Positions 16,559 through 24,710 of a DNA stretch of 64,000 nt are shown piece after piece. Position 1 is the stretch's first letter. Every line of letters begins with the position of its first letter. Source of the stretch: Streptomyces sp. NBC_01478 (GTDB lineage Bacteria > Actinomycetota > Actinomycetes > Streptomycetales > Streptomycetaceae); assembly GCF_036227225.1 (NCBI RefSeq), contig NZ_CP109444.1:1364001-1428000 (forward strand). Direction: 5' to 3'. The notes beneath the pieces are model-generated. The model had not been told where the DNA came from. It was given only the letters and a program-made list of their open reading frames with translations, and ran no database searches. Both the position numbers and the translations under genes were made by a program.

Positions 16559-18055
16559 TCAACCGCCGAACCGCCCCCGCAACTCCCGCTTCAGGATCTT
16601 CCCGCTGGCGTTCCGCGGCAGCTCGTCCACGAACACGACGCGCTTCGGGGCCTTGAAGTGAGGGAGCTTCTCCCGTGCGTGGTCGATGAGTTGGGCCTCG
16701 GTGACCTCGCCGCGCGGGACGACGACCGCGGTGACGGCCTCGATCCAGCGGTCGTCGGGGAGGCCGATCACGGCGACCTCGGCAACGCCCTCGTGGGTGT
16801 AGAGGACGTCCTCGACCTGGCGTGAAGCGACCAGTACGCCACCGGAGTTGATGACGTCCTTCACCCGGTCGACGACGGTGAAGAAGCCGTGCGCGTCCCG
16901 CACCGCGAGGTCGCCGGAGTGGAACCAGCCGTCACGGAAGGCGGCGGCGGTCTCCTCGGGCTTGTCCCAGTAGCCCTCGCACAACTGCGGTGAGCGGTAG
17001 ACGACTTCGCCCTGTGTGCCGTCGGGCACGTCCTTGCCGTCCTCGTCGACCACCCGCGCGTCCACGAACAACACGGGACGGCCGCAGGAGTCCAACCGGC
17101 CCTTGTGCTCGTCGGGGCCCAGGACCGTGGCCAGCGGGCCGATCTCGCTCTGCCCGAAGCAGTTGTAGAAGGCCAGCTTGGGGAGCCGCTCGCGCAACCG
17201 CTCCAGGACGGGCACCGGCATGATCGACGCGCCGTAGTACGCCTTGCGCAGCCCGCTCAGGTCACGGGTCTCGAAGTCCGGTCGGTTCGCCAGGCCGATC
17301 CACACCGTGGGCGGGGCGAACAGGCTGTCCACGCGCCCCGCCTCGATCAGGTCGAAGAGCCGGTCACCGTCGGGCGCGTCGAGGATGGTGTTCGTCGCCC
17401 CGACCGCGAGATACGGCAGCAGGAACACATGCATCTGCGCCGAGTGGTACAGCGGCAGCGAGTGCACCGGCCGGTCCCCGGCGCTCAGGTCCAGGGCGGT
17501 GATCGCGCTCAAGTACTCGTGCACCAGGGCCCGGTGGGTCATCATCGCGCCCTTGGGCAGCGCGGTCGTGCCCGAGGTGTAGAGCAACTGCACCAGGTCG
17601 TCGGTACGCGGCTCTGGACCGTCGTACGGCGACGCAGACGTCAGTTGCTCCAGCAGCGAACCCTCCGCGTCCCGCAACGGCAACGTGCTCACGCCGTCCG
17701 GGAGTTGACCCGCGAGGTCGGGGTCGGTGAGCACCAGCGCGCTGCCGGACTGGCCGACGATGTACGCGAGGTCGTCGCCGGTGAGGTTCTGGTTGACCGG
17801 CACGTGCACGAGGCCGGCGCGGGCGCAGGCGAGGAAGCCGATCAGATAGGCGTCCGAGTTGTGGCCGTAGGAACCGACCCGGTCGCCCGGCGTGAGGCCC
17901 TGGCCGAGGAGCACGCTCGCCGCGCCGGAGACGGCGTCGTCGAGTTCCTGGTAGGTCCAGGAGCGCTCGCCGTAGTCCACCGCCACGCGGGCGGGAGTGC
18001 GTCGGGCACTGCGTCGCAGTACCCCGTCAACCGTGCTGCCGTGTCCGGGCGTCAT
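16559..18055 (-). CDS. acyl-CoA synthetase (AMP-forming), FadD-like
   Basis: 498 residues, a typical length for short FadD-type ligases. Motifs in order: P-loop LLYTSGTTALPKGA near 165, NCFGQSEIGP near 310, the adenylate motif DGWFHSGDLAV near 385, the hinge DRVKDVINSGG near 405 and the catalytic lysine region RNASGKILKREL at the end. Cytoplasmic activation of a carboxylate to its CoA thioester. It is the second of three such ligases in 9 kb; the substrate-binding loop (LPLYHSAQMHVF) differs between them, so substrates probably differ. It shares its strand with the next ligase upstream. Confidence 0.9.
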   Translation of the reverse strand: MTPGHGSTVDGVLRRSARRTPARVAVDYGERSWTYQELDDAVSGAASVLLGQGLTPGDRVGSYGHNSDAYLIGFLACARAGLVHVPVNQNLTGDDLAYIVGQSGSALVLTDPDLAGQLPDGVSTLPLRDAEGSLLEQLTSASPYDGPEPRTDDLVQLLYTSGTTALPKGAMMTHRALVHEYLSAITALDLSAGDRPVHSLPLYHSAQMHVFLLPYLAVGATNTILDAPDGDRLFDLIEAGRVDSLFAPPTVWIGLANRPDFETRDLSGLRKAYYGASIMPVPVLERLRERLPKLAFYNCFGQSEIGPLATVLGPDEHKGRLDSCGRPVLFVDARVVDEDGKDVPDGTQGEVVYRSPQLCEGYWDKPEETAAAFRDGWFHSGDLAVRDAHGFFTVVDRVKDVINSGGVLVASRQVEDVLYTHEGVAEVAVIGLPDDRWIEAVTAVVVPRGEVTEAQLIDHAREKLPHFKAPKRVVFVDELPRNASGKILKRELRGRFGG

Positions 18056-18147
18056 GACACATGATCCTCGGGCCGGCGTCCGGACGGGTCAAGCCGGGTG
18101 GTCGAGGTGGGCCCGGCCCATAGGTGCCGGGCCCACATGTGTCGCAC

Positions 18148-19761
18148 TCACATGGGCCGGACCCGCCCCTCCCAGTACGGCTCCCGCAGTCGCCGCTTGT
18201 ACAGCTTGCCGTTGGGGTCGCGGGGCATCTCGGTGATGAAGTCGATGCTCTTGGGCCGCTTGTAGCCGGCGAGTTGCTCGGCGCAGTGGTCGAGGAGGGC
18301 GGCGGCGAGGGCCGGGCCGGGCTCGTGCCCGGGAGCCGGTTCGACGACGGCCTTCACCTCCTCGCCCCACTCGTCGTGCGGGATGCCGAAGGCCGCGGCG
18401 TCGGCGACGGCGGGGTGGGCCAGCAGCGCGGACTCGATCTCGGCCGGGTAGATGTTCACGCCGCCCGAGATGATCATGTCGATCTTGCGGTCGCGGAGGA
18501 AGAGATAGCCGTCCTCGTCGAGGTAGCCGAGGTCGCCGACGGTGAAGAAGTCGCCGATGCGGTTCTTCTTCGTCTTGGCCTCGTCCTTGTGGTAGGCGAA
18601 GCCGCCGGTGCTCATCTTCATGTAGACGGTGCCGAGTTCACCGGGCGGGAGCCGGTTGCCGTCGTCGTCGAAGACCGCGAGTTCGCTGATGGGCCAGGCC
18701 TTGCCGACCGTGCCGGGTTTCTTCAGCCAGTCCTCGGCGGTCGCGAAGGCACCACCGCCCTCGCTGGCCGCGTAGTACTCCTCCACACAGTCGCCCCACC
18801 ACTCGATCATCGCCCGCTTCACATGGTCGGGACACGGGGCGGCGCCATGGATGGAGTGCCGCATGGACGAGACGTCGTAGCGCGCCCGTACGTCTTCGGG
18901 GAGGGCGAGGAGCCGGTGGAACTGGGTCGGGACCATATGGGTGTGGGTGCACTTCTCGCGGTCGATGAGGCGGAGCATCTCCTCCGGGGTCCACTTGTCC
19001 ATCAGGACCAGGCGGTGGCCTATGTGGAGGCTCGCGCCCGCGAACTGGAGGACGGCCGTGTGGTAGAGCGGCGAGCAGACCAGGTGCACGTTGCCGTCGA
19101 ACGGCTTGATGCCGAAGATGCCGAGGAAGCCGCCGAGGTACGCCGACTCGGGCGGCCTGCCCGGCAGGGGGCGGCGTATACCGCGGGGGCGGCCGGTGGT
19201 GCCGGAGGTGTAGTTCATGACCCAGCCGAGGGTGCGGTCCGTGGGCGCCGACTCCGGTTGTCCGTCGAGGAGTTCGGCGTACGGCCGGAAGCCCTCGACC
19301 GTGCCGACCGCGTACCTGTGGGTGGCGGGCAGGCCGGCCTCGTCGGCGGCCTGGCGCGCGGCCTCGGCGAACCGTTCGTGCGCGATGAGCACCTTGGCGC
19401 CGGAGTCGGCGACGATCCAGGCGATCTCCGGTGCGACGAAGTGGTGGTTGACGGGGACGAGGTAGAACCCGGCCTGGGTGGCGGCCAGATGGGCCGTGAA
19501 GAACTCGACTCCGTTGGGCAGGACGACCGCGAAGGCGTCGCCGCGTTCGAGTCCGGCGGCGCGCAGACCGTGGACGAGTTGGTTGGCGGCGGCGTGCAGT
19601 CGGCCGGCCGTCCACTCCTCTCCGTCGGGCGCGATGAGGACCGTACAGTCGGGGTCCTGGGCCGCCTGGGCCCAGAAGCCGGCGGGGGGTGTGCTCACGC
19701 CCTGTGTGGCGGCTCCACCTGCCGTGGCCCCGCGCTGTGTGTTCTCCCCCTGTGTGCTCAC
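18148..19761 (-). CDS. acyl-CoA synthetase (AMP-forming), FadD-like
   Basis: 537 residues from GTG 19761, which overlaps the stop of the nitronate monooxygenase gene by 4 bases (GTGA) and follows GGAG by 6 bases. The first ~25 residues are a Gly/Thr-rich tail. Motifs: NYTSGTTGRPRGI near 190, YYAASEGGGAFA near 330, FTVGDLGYLDEDGY near 420, DMIISGGVNIYPAEIE near 435 and DPNGKLYKRRL at the end. The coupling to the monooxygenase implies one pathway: one candidate is CoA activation of a catabolic intermediate followed by flavin-dependent oxidation. Substrate unknown. Confidence 0.9.
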   Translation of the reverse strand: MSTQGENTQRGATAGGAATQGVSTPPAGFWAQAAQDPDCTVLIAPDGEEWTAGRLHAAANQLVHGLRAAGLERGDAFAVVLPNGVEFFTAHLAATQAGFYLVPVNHHFVAPEIAWIVADSGAKVLIAHERFAEAARQAADEAGLPATHRYAVGTVEGFRPYAELLDGQPESAPTDRTLGWVMNYTSGTTGRPRGIRRPLPGRPPESAYLGGFLGIFGIKPFDGNVHLVCSPLYHTAVLQFAGASLHIGHRLVLMDKWTPEEMLRLIDREKCTHTHMVPTQFHRLLALPEDVRARYDVSSMRHSIHGAAPCPDHVKRAMIEWWGDCVEEYYAASEGGGAFATAEDWLKKPGTVGKAWPISELAVFDDDGNRLPPGELGTVYMKMSTGGFAYHKDEAKTKKNRIGDFFTVGDLGYLDEDGYLFLRDRKIDMIISGGVNIYPAEIESALLAHPAVADAAAFGIPHDEWGEEVKAVVEPAPGHEPGPALAAALLDHCAEQLAGYKRPKSIDFITEMPRDPNGKLYKRRLREPYWEGRVRPM

Positions 19762-20867
19762 TGGCCGCTCCTTCCGGCGATGCGGTTGATGCGGTCGACG
19801 GCGTGCTCGAAGCCGCGGGTGAGGTCGTCGAAGACGGCCTGGACACTGCGTTCGCTGTTCATCCGGCCCACGATCTGGCCGACGGGCGTGCCGAGCAGCG
19901 GTTCGATCTCGTACTTCTGGATGCGCGAGACGGCCTCGGCGACGAGCAGGCCCTGGAGCGGCATGGGGAGGGTGCCCGGGCCGTCCGGGTCGTCCCAGGC
20001 GTCGGTCCACTCGGTGCGCAGTTGGCGGGCCGGTTTCCCGGTCAGGGCGCGGGAGCGGACGGTGTCGCCGGATCCGGCGGCGAGCAGTTTGCGGGTCACG
20101 CCGGCCGAGTGCATATCGGCTTCCGTGGTGGTCAGCCATATAGAGCCCAGCCACACACCTTGGGCGCCGAGACTGAGCGCGGCGGCCACCTGCTGTCCGC
20201 TGCCGATGCCGCCGGCGGCGAGTACCGGCAACGGATCGACGGCGTCGACGACTTCCGGCGTGAGCACCATGGAGGCGATCTCGCCGGTGTGTCCGCCCGC
20301 CTCGTACCCCTGGGCCACGACGATGTCGATGCCGCCCTCGGCGTGCTTGCGGGCGTGCCGGGCGCTGCCCGCGAGCGCGGCGACGAGCACGTCCTGGTCG
20401 TGGGCGCGGGCGACGACGTCGGCCGGTGGGGAACCCAGCGCGTTGGCGAGCAGCTTGATCGGGTAGTCGAAGGCGACGTCGAGCTGGGTGCGGGCGACCT
20501 GCTCCATCCACCCGGTGATGCGCCAGCCGGACACCTCGCCCTCGGCGAGTTCGGGCACGCCGTACTTGGCCAGGGTCTCGGTGACGAACTGCCGGTGCCC
20601 TTCCGGGATCATCGCCTCGACCTCGGCCTCGGTGACGCCCTCGACCTTCTTCGCCGGCATGACGACGTCCAGGCCGTACGGCATCCCCTCGACGTGCGCC
20701 TCCAGCCAGTCGAGGTCGCGCTTGAGGTCGTCGGGGGCGGTGTAGCGGACCGCGCCGAGCACTCCGAAACCGCCGGCCCGGCTGATGGCCGCGGCGACGG
20801 CGGGGAACGGCGTGAAGCCGAAGATGGCGTGCTCGATTCCCAGTTTCTTGCTCAACTCCGTCTGCAT
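19758..20867 (-). CDS. nitronate monooxygenase family flavoprotein (NMO/2-nitropropane dioxygenase)
   Basis: 369 residues, TIM-barrel FMN protein. Diagnostic stretches are FGFTPFPAVAAAISRAGGFG at the N-terminus, the GGHTGE loop with the conserved His near 205, LAAGGIGSGQQVAAAL near 230 and LGAQGVWLGS. Family members oxidise nitronates, but actinobacterial homologs inside acyl-CoA gene clusters (for example IpdC of cholesterol ring degradation) do other flavin chemistry. Here it is first in a unit with an acyl-CoA ligase and carries a 17-bp operator-like palindrome just upstream, so a catabolic role is more likely than nitroalkane detoxification. Confidence 0.85.
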   Translation of the reverse strand: MQTELSKKLGIEHAIFGFTPFPAVAAAISRAGGFGVLGAVRYTAPDDLKRDLDWLEAHVEGMPYGLDVVMPAKKVEGVTEAEVEAMIPEGHRQFVTETLAKYGVPELAEGEVSGWRITGWMEQVARTQLDVAFDYPIKLLANALGSPPADVVARAHDQDVLVAALAGSARHARKHAEGGIDIVVAQGYEAGGHTGEIASMVLTPEVVDAVDPLPVLAAGGIGSGQQVAAALSLGAQGVWLGSIWLTTTEADMHSAGVTRKLLAAGSGDTVRSRALTGKPARQLRTEWTDAWDDPDGPGTLPMPLQGLLVAEAVSRIQKYEIEPLLGTPVGQIVGRMNSERSVQAVFDDLTRGFEHAVDRINRIAGRSGQ

Positions 20868-20909
20868 GGGCGCAGAATGCCGCAGTCCTCCGGACGACGG
20901 AAGGCCTTT

Positions 20910-20926
20910 TCTGATGCTCCGTCAGA
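20910..20926. promoter_or_regulatory. operator-like palindrome TCTGA-TGCTCCG-TCAGA
   Basis: 17 bp located 42 bp upstream of the nitronate monooxygenase start and just before the end of the methyltransferase gene. It matches the site at 10930-10946 at 13 of 17 positions or better and shares the following ATTT. A joint consensus is TCTGAYRCTCMGTCAGA. Probably the operator that ties the nitronate monooxygenase/ligase unit to the crotonase/ligase pair. Confidence 0.6.
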
Positions 20927-20932
20927 TTTTCC

Positions 20933-21703
20933 TCATGAGCGACCTCGTCGGGCGGTGAGCACGGGCTGATAGAAGCCGCTGTCCTCCGGTTCGTGCCAAC
21001 TGACGTCCGCGAAGCCCGCGTCGAGCACGGCGTCGGTCAACTGACTCCGGGTCAGGGCCCAGTAGGCGGTACGGCGGACCCGTACCTCCCAGCCGTCCCC
21101 GTCCGGTACGAGCTGGAAGTGCTCCAGGTCGTAGCGCTCGCCGTCCTCGTGCCAGTGCCACAACTGGAAGGTGACCACGCGTCCTTGGGGGGTGGTCGAC
21201 ACCTGGGGCGGTGCGGACGCGGGGCGGGCGGCGCGGATCTCGTCGTAGTCCCGGATGCTCAGCACGAGGAGCCCGTCGTCGCGAAGGACCCGGCGGATGC
21301 CGACCAGGGCGGAACGCACATCGTCGGGGGTGAGCAGATGGGGCAGCGAGTTGTCGGCGCAGACGACGACGTCGAAGGCGGCTGTCCGGAACGGCAGCGC
21401 CCGCATGTCCGCCGCGGTCGCTGGAAGGGCGACACCGCGGTTCGCGGCCTCGGCGGCGGCCCGCGCGACCGCGGCCGGGCTGAGATCGCTGCCGATCACC
21501 CGGTGTCCGACCCCGGCCAGCCCGATCGCCTGTGTGCCGATCCCACATGAACAATCCAGCACCTGGTGTGGCCCCGCGCCCAACCGAGCCCGGACGACCC
21601 CGTCCAGTGCCGCCGCCTGGCGGGCCATGCTCGCGTCCCAGTCCGGGAAGATCAGGTGGTAGTCGGCGGCGAGTGCGTCGTAGAAGTCCCGGACCGAAGA
21701 CAC
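20933..21703 (-). CDS. class I SAM-dependent methyltransferase
   Basis: 256 residues from GTG 21703. Motif I is VLDCSCGIGTQAIGLA (about 48-63), followed by the acidic end of strand 2 (VIGSDLSPAAV), motif II near ADMRALPF, and VVVCADNSLPHL. This is the standard Rossmann methyltransferase fold, cytoplasmic. Family relatives are often annotated as glycine/sarcosine N-methyltransferase-like, but the substrate is not readable. It ends only 7 bp from the operator site of the next gene and starts 14 bp after the small protein gene upstream, so it probably forms a pair with that one. Confidence 0.85.
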   Translation of the reverse strand: MSSVRDFYDALAADYHLIFPDWDASMARQAAALDGVVRARLGAGPHQVLDCSCGIGTQAIGLAGVGHRVIGSDLSPAAVARAAAEAANRGVALPATAADMRALPFRTAAFDVVVCADNSLPHLLTPDDVRSALVGIRRVLRDDGLLVLSIRDYDEIRAARPASAPPQVSTTPQGRVVTFQLWHWHEDGERYDLEHFQLVPDGDGWEVRVRRTAYWALTRSQLTDAVLDAGFADVSWHEPEDSGFYQPVLTARRGRS

Positions 21704-21717
21704 CTTCGCCCTTCTCT

Positions 21718-22101
21718 TCAGCGGCTTTCCAGCCTGACGTGCAGTTCCCGCTCCTGGTCGCCGGAGGTGGTGGCGAGGTCGTGCACGGTGAACAGGGAGT
21801 CCAGCGTCGTACGGAACCGTTCGATGGCCCAGTACCCGCCCTGCAGATCCGCGTCGACGGATGCCGCGAGCCGGGCCGGGCCGCCGGAGGCACCCTCGCG
21901 GGCATCGGCGACGTCGAAGGTGCCGAGCCAGACCGTGGGGCGGGTGTCGTGGTGGTCCCGGGGTACGTCGTCCGCGCACCGGTCGGATCCGTAGCACGCG
22001 CACAGCGTGTCGAACACGATCCGGGCGTCCTCCTTGCTGCACCCGCTGATCTCCACCGAGACGGATTCCATGTGCTCCGGCACTATGTGCGCGCTGTCCA
22101 T
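21718..22101 (-). CDS. hypothetical protein, 127 aa
   Basis: Start ATG 22101 chosen because GGAG lies 9 bases upstream (GGAGCGATCGCCATG); a longer frame to 22170 has no ribosome site. The product begins MDSAHIVPEHMESVSVEI and contains an acidic N-terminus, a Cys cluster CACYGSDRC near 45, and an amphipathic C-terminal half ending ERELHVRLESR. No family recognised. The evenly spaced hydrophobics and final beta-like stretch suggest a small ferredoxin-like or antitoxin-sized soluble fold, but this is only an impression. Adjacent to the methyltransferase in the same direction. Confidence 0.65.
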   Translation of the reverse strand: MDSAHIVPEHMESVSVEISGCSKEDARIVFDTLCACYGSDRCADDVPRDHHDTRPTVWLGTFDVADAREGASGGPARLAASVDADLQGGYWAIERFRTTLDSLFTVHDLATTSGDQERELHVRLESR

Positions 22102-22183
22102 GGCGATCGCTCCTCTCGTCCACTCCCCACTTCCAGAAAAGCACCGTTTCCCCGGCAAAGCACCACCCACAGTGGCCGGGAAG

Positions 22184-23758
22184 TCAGTCCTCCCCCGCCT
22201 CCAGCACCGCCATCGCCGCGTTGTGCCCCGGCACCCCGCTCACTCCCCCGCCGCGCACCGCGCCCGCCCCGCAGAGCAGGACGTTCGTGTGCCGGGTCTC
22301 GACGCCCCAGCGGCCGGTGCCCTCCTGGGCGTACGGCCAGGTCAGTTCGCGGTGGAAGATGTTGCCGCCGGGCAGCCGGAGGTCGCGTTCCAGGTCGAGC
22401 GGGGTCTTCGCCTCGATGCAGGGGCGGCCGTCCGCGTCGGTCGCGAGGCAGTCCGCGAGGGGCTCGGCGAGGTGGGTGTCCAACTGGGCGAGCGTCGCCT
22501 TCAGCAGTTCCTCGCGTACGGCGTCGTTGTCCCGTTCGAACAGCCGCGCCGGGGTGTGCAGACCGAAGAGGGTGAGGGTCTGATAGCCGCCCTCGACGAG
22601 GTCCCGGCCGAGGATGCTCGGGTCGGTGAGCGAGTGGCAGTAGATCTCCGAGGGCGGCGCGGCGGGCAGCGAACCGGACGCGGCCTGGGCGTGGGCGGCG
22701 GCCAGTTGGTCGTACCCCTCGGCGATGTGGAAGGTGCCGGCGAACGCCTCGCGCGGGTCGACCGAGGTGTCGCGCAGCCGGGGCAGCCGCTTGAGCAGCA
22801 TGTTCACCTTGAGCTGGGCGCCCTCGGCGGGGGCGGGTGGTTCGTCGCCGGTGAGCGCGGCCAGTTGCTGCGGGGAGGCGCCGACGAGGACGTGCCGGGC
22901 GGCCACGACGCCTTCGCTGTCTGCCGTGCGATAGGTGATCTCGGCGGCGCGGCCGTCCGTGTCGATGCGGACGGCCTCGTGGCCGGTGGCGAGTACGGCA
23001 CCGGCGGTGCGGGCGGCGGTGGCCAGGGCGTCGGTGAGAGCGCCCATGCCGCCGACCGGGACGTCCCAGGCGCCGGTGCCGCCACCGATGACGTGGTAGA
23101 GGAAGCAGCGGTTCTGGGCGAGCGTAGGGTCGTGGGCGTCGGCGAAGGTGCCGATGAGAGCGTCGGTGAGGACGACGCCCCGGACCAGGTCGTCGGTGAA
23201 GTTCTCCTCGATCGCGACGCCGATCGGCTCCTCGAAGAGCATCCGCCAGGCGTCCTCGTCGTCCACGCGGCGGCGCAGTTCGTCGCGGGTGGGCAGCGGT
23301 TCGGTGAGCGTGGGGAAGACCCGCTGCGCGAGGCGGCCGGTCATGCCGTAGAGCCGCTGCCAGGCCGCGTATTCGCGGTCCCCGCCGGTCAGCTTGGCGA
23401 AGGCGTCGCGGGTTCGGCGCTCGCCGCCGCCGACGAGGAGGCCGGTGGGGCGTCCGTCGCGTTCGACGGGGGTGTACGACGAGATGGTGCGCCCGCGGAT
23501 GCGGAAGTCGAGGCCGAGGTCCCGCACGATCTTCTTGGGCAGCAGGCTGACCAGGTACGAGTACCGGGACAGCCGCGCGTCGACCCCGGCGAACGGGCGC
23601 GTCGACACGGCAGCGCCGCCGGTGCCGTCGAGCCGCTCCAGGACAAGCACGGACCGCCCGGCCCGGGCCAGGTAGGCAGCGGCGACCAGACCGTTGTGGC
23701 CACCGCCGACGATGACGGCGTCGTACGTCCGGAGTCCGGGTCCCTCGTGTGCAGGCAT
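22184..23758 (-). CDS. FAD-dependent oxidoreductase, phytoene desaturase/CrtI type
   Basis: 524 residues from ATG 23758. The N-terminal dinucleotide-binding motif is VIVGGGHNGLVAAAYLARAG (about 15-34), followed by the acidic LERLDGTGGAA loop. The C-terminal FAD-contact segment LLCGAGAVRGGGVSGVPGHNAA is at about 495-516. Length and end motif match the CrtI/amine-oxidase-like group of NAD(P)/FAD oxidoreductases found in many actinomycetes outside carotenoid clusters. No carotenoid genes are near, so the substrate is open. It is preceded by 950 bp of gene-free repeat DNA; upstream in-frame Met codons fall in that repeat and were rejected. Confidence 0.85.
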   Translation of the reverse strand: MPAHEGPGLRTYDAVIVGGGHNGLVAAAYLARAGRSVLVLERLDGTGGAAVSTRPFAGVDARLSRYSYLVSLLPKKIVRDLGLDFRIRGRTISSYTPVERDGRPTGLLVGGGERRTRDAFAKLTGGDREYAAWQRLYGMTGRLAQRVFPTLTEPLPTRDELRRRVDDEDAWRMLFEEPIGVAIEENFTDDLVRGVVLTDALIGTFADAHDPTLAQNRCFLYHVIGGGTGAWDVPVGGMGALTDALATAARTAGAVLATGHEAVRIDTDGRAAEITYRTADSEGVVAARHVLVGASPQQLAALTGDEPPAPAEGAQLKVNMLLKRLPRLRDTSVDPREAFAGTFHIAEGYDQLAAAHAQAASGSLPAAPPSEIYCHSLTDPSILGRDLVEGGYQTLTLFGLHTPARLFERDNDAVREELLKATLAQLDTHLAEPLADCLATDADGRPCIEAKTPLDLERDLRLPGGNIFHRELTWPYAQEGTGRWGVETRHTNVLLCGAGAVRGGGVSGVPGHNAAMAVLEAGED

Positions 23759-23845
23759 GGTTCTTCGTAACACGAGGTGATCTAGGTCGGCCAGAGGGGG
23801 GCGGGGGGTGCTCGGTGGGTGCGGGGTGCTCGGTGGGCCTCGGGC

Positions 23846-24459
23846 GATGCGGGTACGGCCGTGGGCAGGCGCGGGCGGACCGGGCCGGGCGGCCAGGGGC
23901 GGGCAGACGGGAGGCTCCGCCGTCAGCGGCAACAGCCCGACGGTCTCGCGACGCGGCGACGCGGCGACCCGGCGGCCCCCAACCTGATGCCCCCGCGCGA
24001 CCCCACGGGCTTGCGGCGTCGCACCCCGGCACCCCGGCACCCCGGCACCCCGGCACCCCGGCACCCCGGCACCCCGGCACCCGCAGCCTGACGGCCGACG
24101 ACCTCACGGACTGACGGCCTTGCGACCCCGCGACCCGACGACCCGACGACCCAGCACGTTGCGGGATGGCGGGCCCCGGGGCGATGCGGATACGGCTGTG
24201 GGTAAGCGCGGGCGGACCGACGGGACGCTCCGCCGTCAGCGACCACGGCCTCGCGCCCCGGTGACCCCACGGCGCGCGATCCGATGCCCCCGCGACCCCA
24301 CGGACTGACAGCCTCGCGCCCCGGTGACCCCACGGCCTCGGAGCCCGCGACCCGACAACCCGGCACACTGTGGGATGGCGGGCCCCGGCCGATGCGGGCA
24401 CGGCCGTGGGCAAGCGCGGGCGGACCGACTCGGGCAGACGGGACGCTCCGCCGTCAGCG
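23846..24459. repeat. three imperfect copies of a GC-rich module inside a gene-free block (23759-24710)
   Basis: Each module begins GATGCGG (23846, 24183, 24391), runs through TACGGCYGTGGGYAAGCGCGG (positions vary by a few bases), a GGCGGACC core and ends CGCTCCGCCGTCAGC. Lengths are about 80, 58 and 68 bp; the start spacings are 337 and 208 bp. Modules 2 and 3 also share GGGATGGCGGGCCCCGG immediately upstream. Between modules lie low-complexity runs of CCCGACGA- and CCCCACGG-type words that continue to about 24680. I see no gene, RNA gene or promoter in 23759-24710 beyond this. Confidence 0.7.
24021..24076. repeat. perfect tandem repeat, seven copies of GCACCCCG
   Basis: Seven exact 8-bp units followed by a decaying eighth (GCACCCGC). 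It lies within the gene-free block between module copies 1 and 2. Such a microsatellite is prone to slippage; it is not a CRISPR because there are no unique spacers. The 8-bp period cycles through all reading frames, so it does not encode a simple peptide repeat. Confidence 0.9.
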
Positions 24460-24710
24460 ACCGCGGCCCAACGGCCTCGCGACCCGGAGACCAGGCAACC
24501 CAATGACTCCGCAGCCTGCGATCCGATGACCCCGCAACCCCACAGCCTGACGACCCGGCAGCCCGACGACACCACGGCCTGGCGACCCGACGACCTCATG
24601 GACTTACGCCCCCGCGCCCCGACGAGCCCACAACCCCACAACCCCGCAGCCCGACAACCCTACGGACTGACGACCCCGCGGCCAGAGACAGCCCCGCCCG
24701 CCACCCGCAG

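Noticed and set aside
16559..20867. A nonribosomal peptide or polyketide cluster suggested by several AMP-binding enzymes
   Set aside because: No condensation, ketosynthase or carrier domains occur; the ligases are free-standing FadD types next to catabolic genes.
23759..24064. In-frame N-terminal extension of the flavoprotein into the GCACCCCG repeat
   Set aside because: The extension would encode PGCRGAGV-type repeats before the Rossmann fold; the ATG at 23758 gives a normal family N-terminus.
24021..24076. CRISPR array
   Set aside because: Units are 8 bp with no spacers; no cas gene is nearby.
22083..24641. Very long minus-strand frame extending from the flavoprotein gene through the repeat block
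   Set aside because: It is in a different frame from the flavoprotein, its product is Arg/Pro/Gly-rich, and the openness comes from lack of A/T in the repeats.
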